A stretch of DNA of 64,000 bases from Sulfitobacter delicatus (GCF_900102535.1 NZ_FNBP01000001.1:558001-622000); one strand, 5' to 3'. Shown: positions 49,844 through 60,360, counted from the stretch's first letter. Made by a program: numbers and translations. Notes: a model not told the origin generated them from the letters alone.

Positions 49844-50337
49844 CAGTTGCGGGTGCCGGTCTGTAGAACGGTTTTGACCCGGCCGGACATCTGGGCGGTG
49901 CCGTCGGTCAGGTTCACGGTCATTTCCTGCGCACTCAGCGCACTGGGTCCTTGCGTCATCAGGACATCGCCGCTCATGACCAAAGTGCCCGCGTCAATGT
50001 CGTAGTCCGCCCGCTCTGCCTCTGCGGCGTCCTCACCAGAGACGAGCAGCACGCCGCCCGTAGCTTCCATCTGAGCAATCCCCTCGCCACCGGTTCGGTA
50101 AACTACACGAACACGCTGAGCAGATAGCTTCATCTCTCCTTGAGAAATGAGCACGTTGCCTTCGAAAACCGCCGTGCCTGTCGCATTGTCCACCGACAGG
50201 TTATCTGCGGTCACCTCGACCGGCAGGCCGGTGTCCTGCGTCATGGCCCCAAAGGCGACATTCGCCGATTGCGCGGCAACGGCGGCCGCCTGCAGTCCGA
50301 AAAACAGCGGCAAAAGCAGAAAAATCAAACGTCTCAA
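49843..50337 (-). CDS. lptA: Periplasmic lipopolysaccharide bridge protein LptA
   Basis: 164 residues starting at a TTG (50337-50335), 5 bases after the lptC stop. A signal peptide ([19 protein letters not shown]) is followed by an OstA-like beta-jellyroll: [39 protein letters not shown] and repeated short strands. It carries LPS across the periplasm as a chain of jellyrolls between LptC and LptD. Coupled on both sides to lptC and lptB. Confidence 0.9.
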   Translation of the reverse strand: MRRLIFLLLPLFFGLQAAAVAAQSANVAFGAMTQDTGLPVEVTADNLSVDNATGTAVFEGNVLISQGEMKLSAQRVRVVYRTGGEGIAQMEATGGVLLVSGEDAAEAERADYDIDAGTLVMSGDVLMTQGPSALSAQEMTVNLTDGTAQMSGRVKTVLQTGTRN

Positions 50338-50342
50338 GGCAG

Positions 50343-50951
50343 TTACTCTTTCATTGACTGGGGCGTGTATATCAGCTTCACGCCCTTTGTGAAAAGCATT
50401 TGCGATCCGGCGCTGTCCTGCCGGTTTGTGATGGTCATCGCCCCGGCGGTGATTTCGCCTGCGGGACTATTGGCTTCGACCGGGCCGGGTGACGCGATAT
50501 CTAGCGTGGTCAGGTTCGAAGTCATCCGTTCCGACTGGATACTGTAGCCCGTGGACGTATTGATCCGGACGTTTCCGATCAACTCGGCCTGGTCCGCTCC
50601 GGCATCCACTTTGGCGCGGGCCGCATCCATCACGATCTGCGCCCCGCTCTGCAAATCCAGCACGGCGCGCAGGTCTTCGGCCTCATTGGTGCCGGTCTGC
50701 CCGCGCGGGGTGGTCAGTTTTTCTGCAGAAAAGGAGATCAGATCCCCGTCGTCGGTGGTGCCGGAATAGAACGGCCCAGTGACCTGTTGATCGCGCAGGC
50801 GTTCTTGTACCTCGGTGTCTGCAAAGGGGATCGTTGCCTCGGGATCAATCGCACGAGACAGGAGGAACAGGGTCGACAGCAGCACCAGCGCAATCAGTGG
50901 GAAGAGGATCTTCAGCCAAGAGACAAGGCGAGAGTAGCGGTCGGCCTCCAT
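50343..50951 (-). CDS. lptC: Lipopolysaccharide export protein LptC
   Basis: 202 residues: one N-terminal membrane helix (LKILFPLIALVLLSTLFLLS, residues ~14-33), then a periplasmic jellyroll with the pattern ELIGNVRINTSTGYSIQSERM seen in LptC. It receives LPS from LptBFG and passes it to LptA. Six bases separate it from the kdsD stop upstream. Confidence 0.88.
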   Translation of the reverse strand: MEADRYSRLVSWLKILFPLIALVLLSTLFLLSRAIDPEATIPFADTEVQERLRDQQVTGPFYSGTTDDGDLISFSAEKLTTPRGQTGTNEAEDLRAVLDLQSGAQIVMDAARAKVDAGADQAELIGNVRINTSTGYSIQSERMTSNLTTLDIASPGPVEANSPAGEITAGAMTITNRQDSAGSQMLFTKGVKLIYTPQSMKE

Positions 50952-50957
50952 GCCAGC

Positions 50958-51920
50958 CTATCCCAGCCCGACGCGCAGGCAGTCGTGGAGGTGCAGCAGC
51001 CCTGCGGGCGCCTCTCCTTTGTCGGGATCAATCACGACGAGGCAGGTGATCTTACGACCGTTCATGACGCCAACGGCCTTTTCAGCCAGTTCATCCGGGC
51101 CAATGGTGATGGGCGAAGGCGTCATCACCTCGCGTGCTGTCATGCCCATCAAGCCGTCAAGATGCCGCGCAAGGTCGCCCATGGTAATGATCCCCGCGAG
51201 CGCACCATCCGCTTCGGTCACACAGACCACGCCAAACCCTTTGCGGCTTATTTCGTTAAGCGCTTCGGGCATGGGTGCGTCAACGGTGACCAACGGCAGG
51301 GCATCGCCGACATGCATCAGGTCAGCCACACGGCTCAGCCGCGCGCCCAATTTGCCGCCGGGGTGGAAGTCGCGGAAATGCTCAGCGGTGAAAGCGCGGT
51401 TCTCCATCAACGCCACGGCCACCGCATCGCCCATCGCCAAGGTCATTGTGGTTGAGGTGGTGGGTACCACGCCGGTGCCGCAGGCTTCCGCCGTGCGCGG
51501 CAGCTCCAGTATCACATCGCTATGCCGCCCAAGGCTGCTCTCGGGGCGGCTGGTCATGCCGATGAGCGGGATCGCATAGCGGCGGGAATAGGCGATGAGG
51601 TTCGCCAGTTCGGGCGCTTCGCCGGAGTTTGAGATCGCCAGCACCACATCGGCGGCGGTGATCATGCCCAAGTCGCCATGGCTTGCTTCGGCCGGATGCA
51701 CGAATTGCGCGGGCGTGCCGGTGGAAGCCAGCGTTGCCGCGATCTTATTGCCGATATGGCCGGACTTGCCGATGCCCGTGACAATGATCCGTCCCTTGCA
51801 GGAGCGCATCAGGTCAATGGCAGCGCGAAAGCGGTCGTCCAAGCTGTCGGCCAATTCGATCAGCGCGTCGGATTCGCAGCGGATCACGCGGCGGGCGGTA
51901 TCGAGGAAAGGTGTGTTCAT
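50958..51920 (-). CDS. kdsD: Arabinose-5-phosphate isomerase KdsD (KpsF/GutQ family)
   Basis: 320 residues from ATG 51920 (ATGA overlap with the RNase D-like gene). A sugar-isomerase domain (residues ~30-180, VTGIGKSGHIGNKIAATLASTGTPAQFVHPAEASHGDLGMI) is followed by two CBS domains (~205-320). It converts ribulose 5-phosphate to arabinose 5-phosphate, the precursor of Kdo in LPS. Location next to lptCAB agrees with an envelope role. Confidence 0.92.
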   Translation of the reverse strand: MNTPFLDTARRVIRCESDALIELADSLDDRFRAAIDLMRSCKGRIIVTGIGKSGHIGNKIAATLASTGTPAQFVHPAEASHGDLGMITAADVVLAISNSGEAPELANLIAYSRRYAIPLIGMTSRPESSLGRHSDVILELPRTAEACGTGVVPTTSTTMTLAMGDAVAVALMENRAFTAEHFRDFHPGGKLGARLSRVADLMHVGDALPLVTVDAPMPEALNEISRKGFGVVCVTEADGALAGIITMGDLARHLDGLMGMTAREVMTPSPITIGPDELAEKAVGVMNGRKITCLVVIDPDKGEAPAGLLHLHDCLRVGLG

Positions 51921-52531
51921 GCGTGTGCGAAGATGTCCGTATCCGGCCATCCCTCCAGATCAAGTTTGGCGCGCATCGGCAGGAAATCGAAACAGGCCTG
52001 CGCCATTTCCATTCGGCCTTCGCGGACCAGACGTTTGTTCAATTCATCGCGCAGCCGGTGCAGGTAGAGCACATCGGATGCGGCATAATCGATCTGCGCT
52101 TGGGTGAGCTCTTCTGCGCCCCAGTCGCTGGATTGTTGTTGCTTGGAGATGTCGACGCTCAGCAGTTCCTGACAGAGCTTCGCCAGCCCGTGCCGATCCG
52201 TATAGGTGCGCACCAAACGGCTCGCGATCTTGGTGCAATAGACCGGGGCTGCGGTGGCGCCAAAGGCGTTCAGCATCGCGGCGATGTCAAAACGTCCATA
52301 GTGAAACAGTTTCAGCACATGCGGGTTTTCCAACAGCGCACAAAGGTTCGGCGCCTCGGTCTGGCCCTTAGCAACCTGTATCAAGTGCGCATGGCCGTCG
52401 CCGCCTGAGAGTTGCACAACACAAAGCCGATCACGGTGCGGGTGAAGCCCCATCGTCTCGCAGTCAATGGCAACCATCGGCCCAAGGTCGAGGTCATCCG
52501 GCAGGTCGTTCTGATAGAGGAAATTTGTCAT
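51917..52531 (-). CDS. RNase D-like 3'-5' exonuclease
   Basis: 204 residues from ATG 52531; the open frame to 52561 adds ten weak residues. The DEDDy exonuclease residues are visible: Asp23 and Glu25 (AIDCETMGL), an Asp in HYGRFDIAAML, and Tyr/Asp in QIDYAASDVLYL. The HRDC domains of full-length RNase D are absent, so it is the short form common in Alphaproteobacteria. Probably acts on tRNA or other structured RNA 3' ends. Overlaps kdsD by four bases. The 54 bases upstream separate it from paaX. Confidence 0.87.
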   Translation of the reverse strand: MTNFLYQNDLPDDLDLGPMVAIDCETMGLHPHRDRLCVVQLSGGDGHAHLIQVAKGQTEAPNLCALLENPHVLKLFHYGRFDIAAMLNAFGATAAPVYCTKIASRLVRTYTDRHGLAKLCQELLSVDISKQQQSSDWGAEELTQAQIDYAASDVLYLHRLRDELNKRLVREGRMEMAQACFDFLPMRAKLDLEGWPDTDIFAHA

Positions 52532-52585
52532 AGACCCGTCTATACCGCGCTTGCTCGGCATGGGAAAGCAGCGCTTTGGCAGCGG

Positions 52586-53371
52586 TCAGGAGGGCGCCGA
52601 TGCCTTAGCCACGTCGCTCAGCGTGGGGCGGGGGTAGTGGGCCAGCAGGTCGTCGACCAAAAGATGACAGCGGTAGCCTGCCCAGTCAGCCCGGATCAGC
52701 CCGCCGGGCAGGGCGGGGTGTTTCAGCACCAACCGCCGCCAATTGTGGACGATGAGACAGCGCAAAACGGCGATGTCGAGCGGGGATAGGGCCTCTGCTT
52801 TTGGCAGAGTCGTCTGGATCGACAGCAAAGCGCGGTGCAGCGCTTCGTAGTCTTCTTTCAAAGATGTCGGTTCCACGGCGCGGCGCAGCCACTCCGGTGG
52901 TGTGGTGCCGGGCAGTGCGACGCAGTCTTCGGGTGCCTTTGCCTTACCATGTCCGACAAAGGTGCGTGGCATGACAGCGATGAAGCCCGCCTCACGCAAA
53001 CGATCTTCGGCCCCGTTGGCCTCGGTCAAGACCAGTTGCCAGTCATCGCTCAGATCGGGCGGGGCGGCATAGATGCGCGGACTGGCGGCGGCGCTTTCGG
53101 CACGGCCTTGAGGGGTCAGGCTATGCTGGCTGATCCGGCCCACTTTATGCGACTGCAACCAGCCGTCATTGCGCAAACGATGCAACGCCACGCGGTTCGC
53201 CTCTGGCCGCACGCCAAGCAGGGCCATGATTGCAGACAGCACAGGCCCGTCGATCGCGTCATCCTTGCCCTGCGCCAAATCGCCGAACAGGCTGATCATC
53301 AGCGACCAAACCCGCTGGCCGCCCAACCCTGCGAAGGCCGCGACAGTTGGTGCGGTCACATCAGACGGCAT
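52586..53371 (-). CDS. paaX: Phenylacetate catabolon regulator PaaX
   Basis: 261 residues. N-terminal winged helix with GVRPEANRVALHRLRNDGWLQSHKVGRISQHSLTPQG, followed by the PaaX middle and C-terminal domains (DWQLVLTEANGAEDRLREAGF; IVHNWRRLVLKHPALPGGL). PaaX represses paa genes and is released by phenylacetyl-CoA. It is the last gene of the operon and overlaps paaZ by 11 bases, so its level follows that of the catabolic enzymes. An inverted repeat at the paaJ promoter is a candidate target. Confidence 0.88.
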   Translation of the reverse strand: MPSDVTAPTVAAFAGLGGQRVWSLMISLFGDLAQGKDDAIDGPVLSAIMALLGVRPEANRVALHRLRNDGWLQSHKVGRISQHSLTPQGRAESAAASPRIYAAPPDLSDDWQLVLTEANGAEDRLREAGFIAVMPRTFVGHGKAKAPEDCVALPGTTPPEWLRRAVEPTSLKEDYEALHRALLSIQTTLPKAEALSPLDIAVLRCLIVHNWRRLVLKHPALPGGLIRADWAGYRCHLLVDDLLAHYPRPTLSDVAKASAPS

Positions 53372-55385
53372 TCATCGTCAGCAGTTCGTATTCCGCGACC
53401 GCTTCCTCCCGCTGGTTGGTCAGGGTCACATGCCAGCGCACCTCGCCGTACTCCTCATTACGTGGGGTCTTGTGTTTGACCGACAGCCGCACCTTCATGC
53501 TGTCCCCTGCCGAGACCGGCTCAAGAAAGCGCAGGTTATCAAGCCCGGTGTTCGCCAACACCGGTCCGGGATCGGGCTGCACAAACAGACCGGCGGCAAA
53601 GCTCAGCAGTAGGTAGCCATGCGCCACACGCCCCGGGAAAAACGGGTTCGCGGCGGCGGCTTCGTCATCCATGTGGGCATAAAAGGTATCGCCAGTGAAA
53701 TGGGCGAAGGTCTCGATGTCCTCCAGCGTGACTTCCCGGCTGGGCGAATGAAAGGTCTCGCCCAGATCCAACTCAGTGAAACGGCGGGTAAAGGGGTGGT
53801 CGCGGTCGGTAATTTCTTCGGCACCCGGCACCCATTGCTGGCCAATCGCAGTGAGAATGTCCGGGCTGCCCTGAATGGCGGTGCGCTGCATATAGTGCAT
53901 TACGCCGCGAATGCCGCCCAACTCCTCGCCCCCGCCTGCGCGGCCCGGCCCGCCGTGGACCATATGCGGCAGCGGCGAGCCGTGGCCCGTGGCCTCACCC
54001 ATCGAGATGCGGTTGTTGAAGTAGAGCCGCCCGTGGAAGGCAGCAGAGCCCATGGTCAATTCGCGCGCCACCTCGCCGTCATTGGTGATGATGGAAGCGA
54101 CAAGCGAGCCTTGGCCACGGTTCAGCAACTCAGAGGCGTGGGCCAGATCGCGGTAGGGCATGAGGGTCGAGACCGGGCCAAAAGCCTCGGTGTCATGCAC
54201 ACGCTCGGCCTTATCCGGATCGGCGCAGTGGAACAGCATCGGGGGCAGGAAGGCCCCCTTGTCGCGGTCGGCACCTTGGACAGTGAAGTTCTCGGGATCG
54301 CCAAAGACCCGCTCGGCCTCGGCGCTTAGCATTGCCACCTTTTCCAGCACGTCGCGTTTCTGGCTGTTCGAGACCAGCGCCCCCATGCGGGTGTCCTCAG
54401 CACGCGGATCGCCGATGGTGGTCTTGGCGAGGCGGTCCGACAGGGCCGAGATCACAGCGTCGATCTGTGCTTGCGGCACCATGATGCGGCGGATGGCGGT
54501 ACATTTCTGCCCTGCTTTCGCGGTCATCTCGCGCTGGACTTCTTTGACAAAGAGGTCGAACTCCGGCGTGCCGGGGGTCGCGTCAGGGCCAAGGACCGAG
54601 GCGTTCAGACTGTCCTGCTCGGAGGTGAAGCGCACCGAGTTCTGCAACAATCGCGGGTTGCTGCGCAGCTTCAGCGCCGTGTCGGCAGAGCCGGTGAAGG
54701 CCACGGCATCCTGACAATCGAGGTGGTCGAGCATATCGCCCAAACCCCCGCTGACCAGTTGCAGCGCCCCTTTCGGCAGCAGCCCGCTGTCAAGCATCAG
54801 CCGCACGCAGTGCTCGGTCACATAGCAGGTCGCGGTCGCCGGTTTCACGATGGCCGGAACGCCTGCCAGCAGGGTCGGCGCGAGTTTTTCGAGCATGCCC
54901 CAGACCGGAAAGTTAAAGGCGTTGATATGCACCGCAACGCCCTGCAGCGGGGTGCAGATGTGGCGGCCCATGAACTGCCCTTCGCGGCCCAATTGCTCGG
55001 GCGCACCGTCGAGATAGACATGCGCGTCCGGCATCTCGCGCCGGCCCTTGGAGGCGAAGACCAGCATCGTGCCGATGCCGCCGTCCACGTCGATCTTGTG
55101 GTCCAAGAGCGTCGCGCCGGTATCATAGCTCAGGTCATAAAGCGCCTGTTTGTGCTCCATCAGGTGCAGCGCCAGCGCCTTCAGCATCCGTGCGCGGTCG
55201 TGGAAGGTCATGGCGCGCAAGGCAGGGCCGCCGTGCTCGCGGGCAAAACCCAGCATGGCACCCGCGTCGAGCGCATCGTTGCCCGCCTGCGCGATCACCT
55301 CGCCGGTGATGGCGCTGGCGATGTTGCGGGCGCCAGCCCCGGGGGCCAGCCATTCGCCGGCGGCGTAACTGTGAATATCGCGCAT
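53361..55385 (-). CDS. paaZ: Bifunctional oxepin-CoA hydrolase / semialdehyde dehydrogenase PaaZ
   Basis: 674 residues, full length for bifunctional PaaZ. The aldehyde dehydrogenase part (~1-515) has [21 protein letters not shown], the Cys in [11 protein letters not shown] and an [10 protein letters not shown] loop. The C-terminal MaoC hotdog hydratase (~535-674) has [15 protein letters not shown] and [14 protein letters not shown] with the Asp/His pair. It opens the oxepin-CoA ring and oxidises the resulting aldehyde before it can cyclise. If the dehydrogenase step lags, the by-product feeds tropone or tropodithietic acid synthesis in some roseobacters. It lies 10 bases after paaE. Confidence 0.93.
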   Translation of the reverse strand: MRDIHSYAAGEWLAPGAGARNIASAITGEVIAQAGNDALDAGAMLGFAREHGGPALRAMTFHDRARMLKALALHLMEHKQALYDLSYDTGATLLDHKIDVDGGIGTMLVFASKGRREMPDAHVYLDGAPEQLGREGQFMGRHICTPLQGVAVHINAFNFPVWGMLEKLAPTLLAGVPAIVKPATATCYVTEHCVRLMLDSGLLPKGALQLVSGGLGDMLDHLDCQDAVAFTGSADTALKLRSNPRLLQNSVRFTSEQDSLNASVLGPDATPGTPEFDLFVKEVQREMTAKAGQKCTAIRRIMVPQAQIDAVISALSDRLAKTTIGDPRAEDTRMGALVSNSQKRDVLEKVAMLSAEAERVFGDPENFTVQGADRDKGAFLPPMLFHCADPDKAERVHDTEAFGPVSTLMPYRDLAHASELLNRGQGSLVASIITNDGEVARELTMGSAAFHGRLYFNNRISMGEATGHGSPLPHMVHGGPGRAGGGEELGGIRGVMHYMQRTAIQGSPDILTAIGQQWVPGAEEITDRDHPFTRRFTELDLGETFHSPSREVTLEDIETFAHFTGDTFYAHMDDEAAAANPFFPGRVAHGYLLLSFAAGLFVQPDPGPVLANTGLDNLRFLEPVSAGDSMKVRLSVKHKTPRNEEYGEVRWHVTLTNQREEAVAEYELLTMNAV

Positions 55386-55395
55386 GTCGGCTCCT

Positions 55396-56460
55396 TCAGT
55401 GGGTGTCGTAGTCGATGACGAGCGTGTCGCTCAGCGGGTAGGACTGGCAGGTCAGCACATAGCCACGCTCGACCTCGTAATCCTCCAGCGCGTGGTTCGA
55501 GATCATCTCGACCTCGCCTTCCAGCACCTTGCCCATGCAGGTCGAGCAGACCCCGGCCTTGCAAGAGAAAGGCGCCTCCTGTCCGTTCTCGAGCGCCGCT
55601 TCGAGCACCGACTGGCCCTTTTGCATGGAAAAACTGCGCCGCGCACCGTCGATGATGACGGTGATCTCGGTGCCCTTCTGGCCCTCGCTGCGCTTGGCCA
55701 TTTCCTGCTTCGCCAGACGGCCCTGCTGGCTTTCGCTGAACAGTTCGAACTTGATCTGTTCTTCGCTCAGACCGTTGGTCTTCAGCGCCTCGGCGATGGC
55801 CAGCATCATCGGCTCCGGCCCGCAGATGAAGGCGGTGTCGATATTGTCGATCTGTATCCAATGTTTGAACAGCGCGTCGCATTTCGCCTGATCGACGCGG
55901 CCTTCGAACAGTTCCATATCCTGACCGGATTCGAGAATGTGGATGATGGTCAGCCGCCCCATGTAGCGGTTTTTCAGGTCCTCAAGCTCCTCGCGGAACA
56001 TGATCGTGTTCACCGCGCGGTTGGCATAGACCAGCGTGAAGGTCGACTGCGGCTCACGTTTCAGCACCGTCTTCAGGATCGACAGCACCGGGGTGATGCC
56101 GGACCCACCCGCAAAACCGAGGTAGTTCTTGGCTACCTCCGGCTCGATCGCGGTGAAAAACTTGCCCTGCGGCGGCATGGCGTGGAGCGTGTCGCCGACC
56201 TTAAGTTCGGTATTGGCATAGGTGGAGAACGCCCCGCCATCGACGCGCTTGATCCCGACCTTTAGCTCGCCATCGTCGAGGCCCGCACAGATCGAATAGT
56301 TGCGGCGCAGCTCGGTGCCGTCGAAATCCTGCTTGAAGGTCAGGTATTGGCCTTGGGTAAAGGCAAAGGCGTCGGGGTTTTCTGGCTTTAGCGTCAGCAC
56401 CACCGCGTCGCGGATGGTGTGGTGAATATCGGTCACTAACAGGGGGTGAAACTGGCTCAT
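55396..56460 (-). CDS. paaE: Phenylacetyl-CoA epoxidase reductase PaaE
   Basis: 354 residues from ATG 56460. A ferredoxin-NADP reductase-like part (FAD-binding RRNYSICAG, NAD-binding GFAGGSGITPVLSIL and FICGPEPMMLAIAEAL) is followed by a plant-type 2Fe-2S domain at the C-terminus with cysteines in CKAGVCSTCMGKV and LTCQSYP. It passes electrons from NADPH to the PaaABC oxygenase. Seven bases after paaD. Confidence 0.92.
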   Translation of the reverse strand: MSQFHPLLVTDIHHTIRDAVVLTLKPENPDAFAFTQGQYLTFKQDFDGTELRRNYSICAGLDDGELKVGIKRVDGGAFSTYANTELKVGDTLHAMPPQGKFFTAIEPEVAKNYLGFAGGSGITPVLSILKTVLKREPQSTFTLVYANRAVNTIMFREELEDLKNRYMGRLTIIHILESGQDMELFEGRVDQAKCDALFKHWIQIDNIDTAFICGPEPMMLAIAEALKTNGLSEEQIKFELFSESQQGRLAKQEMAKRSEGQKGTEITVIIDGARRSFSMQKGQSVLEAALENGQEAPFSCKAGVCSTCMGKVLEGEVEMISNHALEDYEVERGYVLTCQSYPLSDTLVIDYDTH

Positions 56461-56467
56461 TGGGGCC

Positions 56468-57016
56468 TCAGATACATTTAAAATAGTCAAAGGGTTCAAG
56501 GCAGTCTTGGCAGCGCCATTGCGCCTTGCAGGGGGTCGAGCCGAACTGGCTGATCCGTTCCACCGCTTGGCTCTTGCAGTGCGGGCAATGCTGCGGGCCA
56601 CCTGCGGGGCGCGGCGGCGCGATGCCATAGGCTTCCAGCTTGGCGCGGCCCGTGTCCGTCATCCACTCGGTGGTCCAAGGTGGGGAAAGTTGGCGCTTCA
56701 GGTCCAGCTTCTCAATGCCGTGGTCGCGCAGCGCCATCTCGATATCAAGGTTGATGATGCTGGTGGCGGGACAGCCGGAATAGGTCGGCGTGATGGTCAC
56801 GACGAGCGTCTCATCCTGCCAAGCGACATCGCGGATGATGCCCAGATCGGTGAGCGAAATCGCCGGAATTTCCGGGTCCGGGATCGCCGAGAGCCATGCC
56901 CAAACCGTCTCTAACGTGGGCTTTTCGGCCAACGCGGCACCGCGCCGGGCGGTATCGCGCACAACCCCCGGCACCGGCGCGGGGGCGGGCCGGCTGTGGG
57001 GGGCAGGTTTCACCAT
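56468..57016 (-). CDS. paaD: Epoxidase maturation protein PaaD
   Basis: 182 residues from ATG 57016, overlapping the paaC stop by 7 bases. After a Pro/Ala-rich N-terminus, a DUF59/MIP18-like domain (LSAIPDPEIPAISLTDLGIIRDVAW, TPTYSGCPAT) is followed by a C-terminal zinc or cluster-binding region with CPHCKS and CQDCLEPFDYFKC. PaaD is needed for assembly of the PaaABCE complex, probably through its iron-sulfur or di-iron centre. Confidence 0.9.
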   Translation of the reverse strand: MVKPAPHSRPAPAPVPGVVRDTARRGAALAEKPTLETVWAWLSAIPDPEIPAISLTDLGIIRDVAWQDETLVVTITPTYSGCPATSIINLDIEMALRDHGIEKLDLKRQLSPPWTTEWMTDTGRAKLEAYGIAPPRPAGGPQHCPHCKSQAVERISQFGSTPCKAQWRCQDCLEPFDYFKCI

Positions 57017-57768
57017 GTGGCGTCCGGGTAGGCGCGTTGCAGCCACTGCATCTGGGTCAGCATATGGCCCAGATGTTCACTGTGCCGCGCGCCGCTTTTC
57101 CCGCCCTTATGGGCAAAATCGTCTTCGGGTTTGGTCAGGGTTGCAGCGGCCAGCGTGTCGCCGACCAGTTGGTCATAGCCCGCGCGCAGGCTGGCCGGAT
57201 CAGGCGCAATGCCCGCCGCGACCATGGCCGCATCGACCTCATCGCCGATGAACATTTCGCCCACATAGGGCCAGAGCAGATCAAGCGCCGCCTGCATCCG
57301 GCGGTGGCTTTCCTCGGTCCCGTCGCCAAGGCCGATCACCGTGTCCGAGGAGCGCTCGAGGTGGTAGGTCACCTCCTTGGCGGATTTCTCGGCAATGGCG
57401 GCAATTTCTTTGTCGCTGGAATCGATCAGCGCGGTCAGTTGCGCCAGATGCCACGCGTCGAACAGGAATTGCCGCATCATGGTTTGGCCGAAGTCGCCGT
57501 TGGGCTGCTCGACCAGCAGGACATTGCGAAAATCCCAAACATCGCGGTGAAAGGCGAGCTTGTCGGCGTCACGCTCCGCGCCCTCAACCTCGCCCGCGAG
57601 ACTCAGCCAAAGCTGCGTCTGCCCGATCAGGTCAAGCGCCACATTCGCGAGCGCAATGTCTTCCTCCAACACCGGCGCCACGCCGCACCATTCCGAGACG
57701 CGATGCCCCAGCACCAAAGCGTTGTCGCCCATGCGGCAGAGGAATTCGAACTTGGGATCGGTGCTCAC
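57010..57768 (-). CDS. paaC: Phenylacetyl-CoA epoxidase subunit PaaC
   Basis: 252 residues. A ferritin-like helical protein, the structural partner of PaaA: LVLGHRVSEWCGVAPVLEEDIALANVALDLIGQTQLWL at the start and RMQAALDLLWPYVGEMF later. It keeps the fold of PaaA but lacks its complete di-iron ligand set. The start overlaps the paaB stop (ATGA), and the end overlaps paaD. Confidence 0.92.
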   Translation of the reverse strand: MSTDPKFEFLCRMGDNALVLGHRVSEWCGVAPVLEEDIALANVALDLIGQTQLWLSLAGEVEGAERDADKLAFHRDVWDFRNVLLVEQPNGDFGQTMMRQFLFDAWHLAQLTALIDSSDKEIAAIAEKSAKEVTYHLERSSDTVIGLGDGTEESHRRMQAALDLLWPYVGEMFIGDEVDAAMVAAGIAPDPASLRAGYDQLVGDTLAAATLTKPEDDFAHKGGKSGARHSEHLGHMLTQMQWLQRAYPDATW

Positions 57769-58109
57769 ATCGCCCCCACTTCGTCGGGAATGTCGAAGAA
57801 CGTCGGGTGGCGGTAGACCTTGTCATTGGCAGGCTCATAAAGCGCGCCTTTTTCCTCGGGCGAGGAGGCGGCGATGGCGCTGGCCTCGACCGCCCAGATG
57901 CTCACGCCTTCGTTGCGGCGGGTATAGACGTCGCGGGCGTTTTTAATCGCCATTTCGGCGTCTGCCGCATGCAGGCTGCCGACGTGGCGGTGGCTCAGCC
58001 CGTGCTGGCCGCGGATAAAGATTTCCCACAGCGGCCATTCGGTGCTGCGCGCCTTGCCATGCGGGGCTGCTTCGGTGCCGTCGTATTCACTGGATTCAGG
58101 GCTGCTCAT
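57765..58109 (-). CDS. paaB: Phenylacetyl-CoA epoxidase subunit PaaB
   Basis: 114 residues from ATG 58109, 5 bases after the paaA stop. It has the small PaaB fold: TEWPLWEIFIRGQHGLSHRHVGSLHAADAEMAI and NEGVSIWAVEASAI. It bridges PaaAC heterodimers. A ~15-residue N-terminal extension and a C-terminal FFDIPDEVGAM follow the usual core. Confidence 0.92.
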   Translation of the reverse strand: MSSPESSEYDGTEAAPHGKARSTEWPLWEIFIRGQHGLSHRHVGSLHAADAEMAIKNARDVYTRRNEGVSIWAVEASAIAASSPEEKGALYEPANDKVYRHPTFFDIPDEVGAM

Positions 58110-58114
58110 GTCGC

Positions 58115-59107
58115 TTACTCCGCTGCCATTTTTCTGCTGCGCTTTTTCTCGGCGTGGGCCAAAAGCCCCTCGCGCACCCAACGGCCTTCGTCCCAAGCCT
58201 TGTTGCGCGCCGCCAGCCGTTCGGTGTTGCAGGGGCCATTGCCCTTGAGCACCTGAAAGAACTCTTCCCAATCCGGCTCGGCAAAGTCGTAATGGCCGGT
58301 CTCTTCGTTGAACTTCAGCGTCTCGTCGGGGATCGTCAGGCCGAGGTATTCCGCCTGCGGCACCGTCTCGTCGACGAACTTCTGGCGCAGCTCGTCATTG
58401 GTGTTCATCTTGATCTTCCACGCCATCGACTGCGCGGAATGGACCGAGTCCTTGTCCGAGGGGCCGAACATCATCAGCGCCGGGAACCAGAAGCGGTTGA
58501 GCGCATCCTGCGCCATTTTGCGCTGTGCTGCCGTGCCATTGGCCATCTTCATCATGATGTCGAAGCCTTGGCGCTGGTGGAAGCTCTCTTCCTTGCAGAT
58601 CCGCACCATGGCGCGGGCGTAGGGACCATAAGAGGTCCGTTGCAGCGGCACTTGGTTCATGATCGCGGCGCCGTCGACCAGCCAGCCGACCGCACCCATA
58701 TCGGCCCATGTTAGGGTCGGATAGTTGAAGATGGAGGAGTACTTCATCTTGCCCGACAGCAGGTCGCGGGTCATCTGGTCGCGGGTCACGCCGAGCGTTT
58801 CCGCTGCGCAATAGAGGTAGAGGCCATGACCCGCCTCATCCTGCACTTTGGCAAGCAGGATCGCCTTGCGCTCCAATGTCGGGGCGCGGGTGATCCAGTT
58901 GCCCTCGGGCAGTTGGCCTACGATTTCGGAGTGGGCATGCTGTCCGATCTGGCGGATCAGGTTTTTGCGATAGCCGTCGGGCATCCAGTCCTTGGGCTCG
59001 ATCTTGCCGCCCGCATCAATGCGTTCCTGAAAGGCGCGCTCTTCGGGGTCCATCTCGTCAAGGGATTTGATGCCCTTGCCGGTGGATTTGATCATCTGTG
59101 CATACAT
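58115..59107 (-). CDS. paaA: Phenylacetyl-CoA epoxidase catalytic subunit PaaA
   Basis: 330 residues. The di-iron ligands are in two E-x-x-H motifs: [13 protein letters not shown] and [10 protein letters not shown], in a ferritin-like bundle. It forms the 1,2-epoxide of phenylacetyl-CoA with O2. AAGGAAC precedes the ATG. It lies 28 bases after paaJ and begins the paaABCDE block. Confidence 0.95.
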   Translation of the reverse strand: MYAQMIKSTGKGIKSLDEMDPEERAFQERIDAGGKIEPKDWMPDGYRKNLIRQIGQHAHSEIVGQLPEGNWITRAPTLERKAILLAKVQDEAGHGLYLYCAAETLGVTRDQMTRDLLSGKMKYSSIFNYPTLTWADMGAVGWLVDGAAIMNQVPLQRTSYGPYARAMVRICKEESFHQRQGFDIMMKMANGTAAQRKMAQDALNRFWFPALMMFGPSDKDSVHSAQSMAWKIKMNTNDELRQKFVDETVPQAEYLGLTIPDETLKFNEETGHYDFAEPDWEEFFQVLKGNGPCNTERLAARNKAWDEGRWVREGLLAHAEKKRSRKMAAE

Positions 59108-59135
59108 CGGTCTGTTCCTTTCTCGGAAAGAAGTC

Positions 59136-60341
59136 TCAGCCTGCGTTTTCGAGGATCAGTGCAACGCCCTGACCCACGCCCACACACATCGTACATAGTG
59201 CGTATTTGCCGCCTGTCCGCTTAAGTTGCAGCGCCGCCGTCATCACCAGACGTGCGCCGGACATGCCCAAGGGGTGGCCGATGGCGATGGCGCCGCCGTT
59301 GGCGTTCACATGCGGCGCGTCATCTGGCACGCCCAAGGCGCGCAGGGTGGCGAGGCCTTGGGAGGCGAAAGCCTCGTTCAGTTCGATCACGTCCATCTGC
59401 TCGATGGTGAGGCCCGCACGGTTCAGCACCTTGCGCACCGCCGGGATCGGGCCGATGCCCATGACGCGCGGCTCGACACCTGCGGCAGACATGGCAACAA
59501 CGCGGGCGATGGGGGTGAGGCCGTGGTCTTTCACGCCGGCCTCCGAGGCCAGCAGCATCGCCGCGGCACCGTCGTTGACGCCCGAGGCATTGCCTGCGGT
59601 GACGGTCAGGTCGGCACCGTTGATGCCGCGCAGCTTGCCGAGTTTTTCCAGTGTGGAGCCGGGGCGGGGGTGTTCATCGCTGTCGACCACGATGTCCTCA
59701 CCCTTGCGCTGCGGGATGGTGACCGGGGCGATTTCCTCGGCAAAGAGACCCTTTTCGGCGGCGGCGGCATAGCGTTCTTGGCTGCGCGCGGCGAAAGCGT
59801 CTTGGTCTTCGCGCGAGACGTCATGGTCGGCGGCGACGTTGTCGGCAGTTTCGGGCATCGAGTCGACGCCGAACTGCGCTTTCATCTTGGGGTTCACAAA
59901 GCGCCAGCCGATGGTGGTGTCATAGACGGCATTGTTGCGCGAAAAGGCGGTTTCGGCCTTGGGCATCACGAAAGGTGCGCGCGACATACTCTCGATCCCG
60001 CCGGCGATGGCCAGATCCATGTCTCCGGCGCGGATCGCACGGGCGGCGGCGCCGACGGCGTCCATGCCGCTGGCGCAGAGCCGGTTGATCGTAGCGCCCG
60101 GCACATCGACTGGCAGACCGGCCAGCAGCGCGGCCATGCGCGCCACGTTGCGGTTGTCTTCGCCCGCTTGGTTGGCGCAGCCCATGAGGACATCATCGAC
60201 ACGCGACCAGTCCACGGACGGGTTCCGCTCCATCAGGGCCTTCAGCGGCACTGCCGCCAGATCATCGGCGCGAACCGATGAGAGGGCGCCGCCGTAACGG
60301 CCAATGGGGGTGCGCTGCGCGTCGCAGATGAATGCCTGCAT
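59136..60341 (-). CDS. paaJ: 3-oxoadipyl-CoA / 3-oxo-5,6-dehydrosuberyl-CoA thiolase PaaJ
   Basis: 401 residues, a full thiolase with the nucleophile Cys in [13 protein letters not shown] (about residue 90), the [10 protein letters not shown] motif, the His in [17 protein letters not shown] and the second Cys in [10 protein letters not shown]. It cleaves two intermediates of the phenylacetate route. CAGGAG precedes the ATG. As first gene of paaJABCDEZX it takes the operon promoter at 60366-60394. paaG, paaF, paaH, paaK and paaI are not in the window. Confidence 0.9.
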   Translation of the reverse strand: MQAFICDAQRTPIGRYGGALSSVRADDLAAVPLKALMERNPSVDWSRVDDVLMGCANQAGEDNRNVARMAALLAGLPVDVPGATINRLCASGMDAVGAAARAIRAGDMDLAIAGGIESMSRAPFVMPKAETAFSRNNAVYDTTIGWRFVNPKMKAQFGVDSMPETADNVAADHDVSREDQDAFAARSQERYAAAAEKGLFAEEIAPVTIPQRKGEDIVVDSDEHPRPGSTLEKLGKLRGINGADLTVTAGNASGVNDGAAAMLLASEAGVKDHGLTPIARVVAMSAAGVEPRVMGIGPIPAVRKVLNRAGLTIEQMDVIELNEAFASQGLATLRALGVPDDAPHVNANGGAIAIGHPLGMSGARLVMTAALQLKRTGGKYALCTMCVGVGQGVALILENAG

Positions 60342-60360
60342 GGGGTACTCCTGTTGTTGC

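Noticed and set aside
59108..59118. GGAAC upstream of paaA as an EcfG -35
   Set aside because: It is part of AAGGAAC, the ribosome-binding site 6 bases before the ATG, inside the paaJ-paaA gap.
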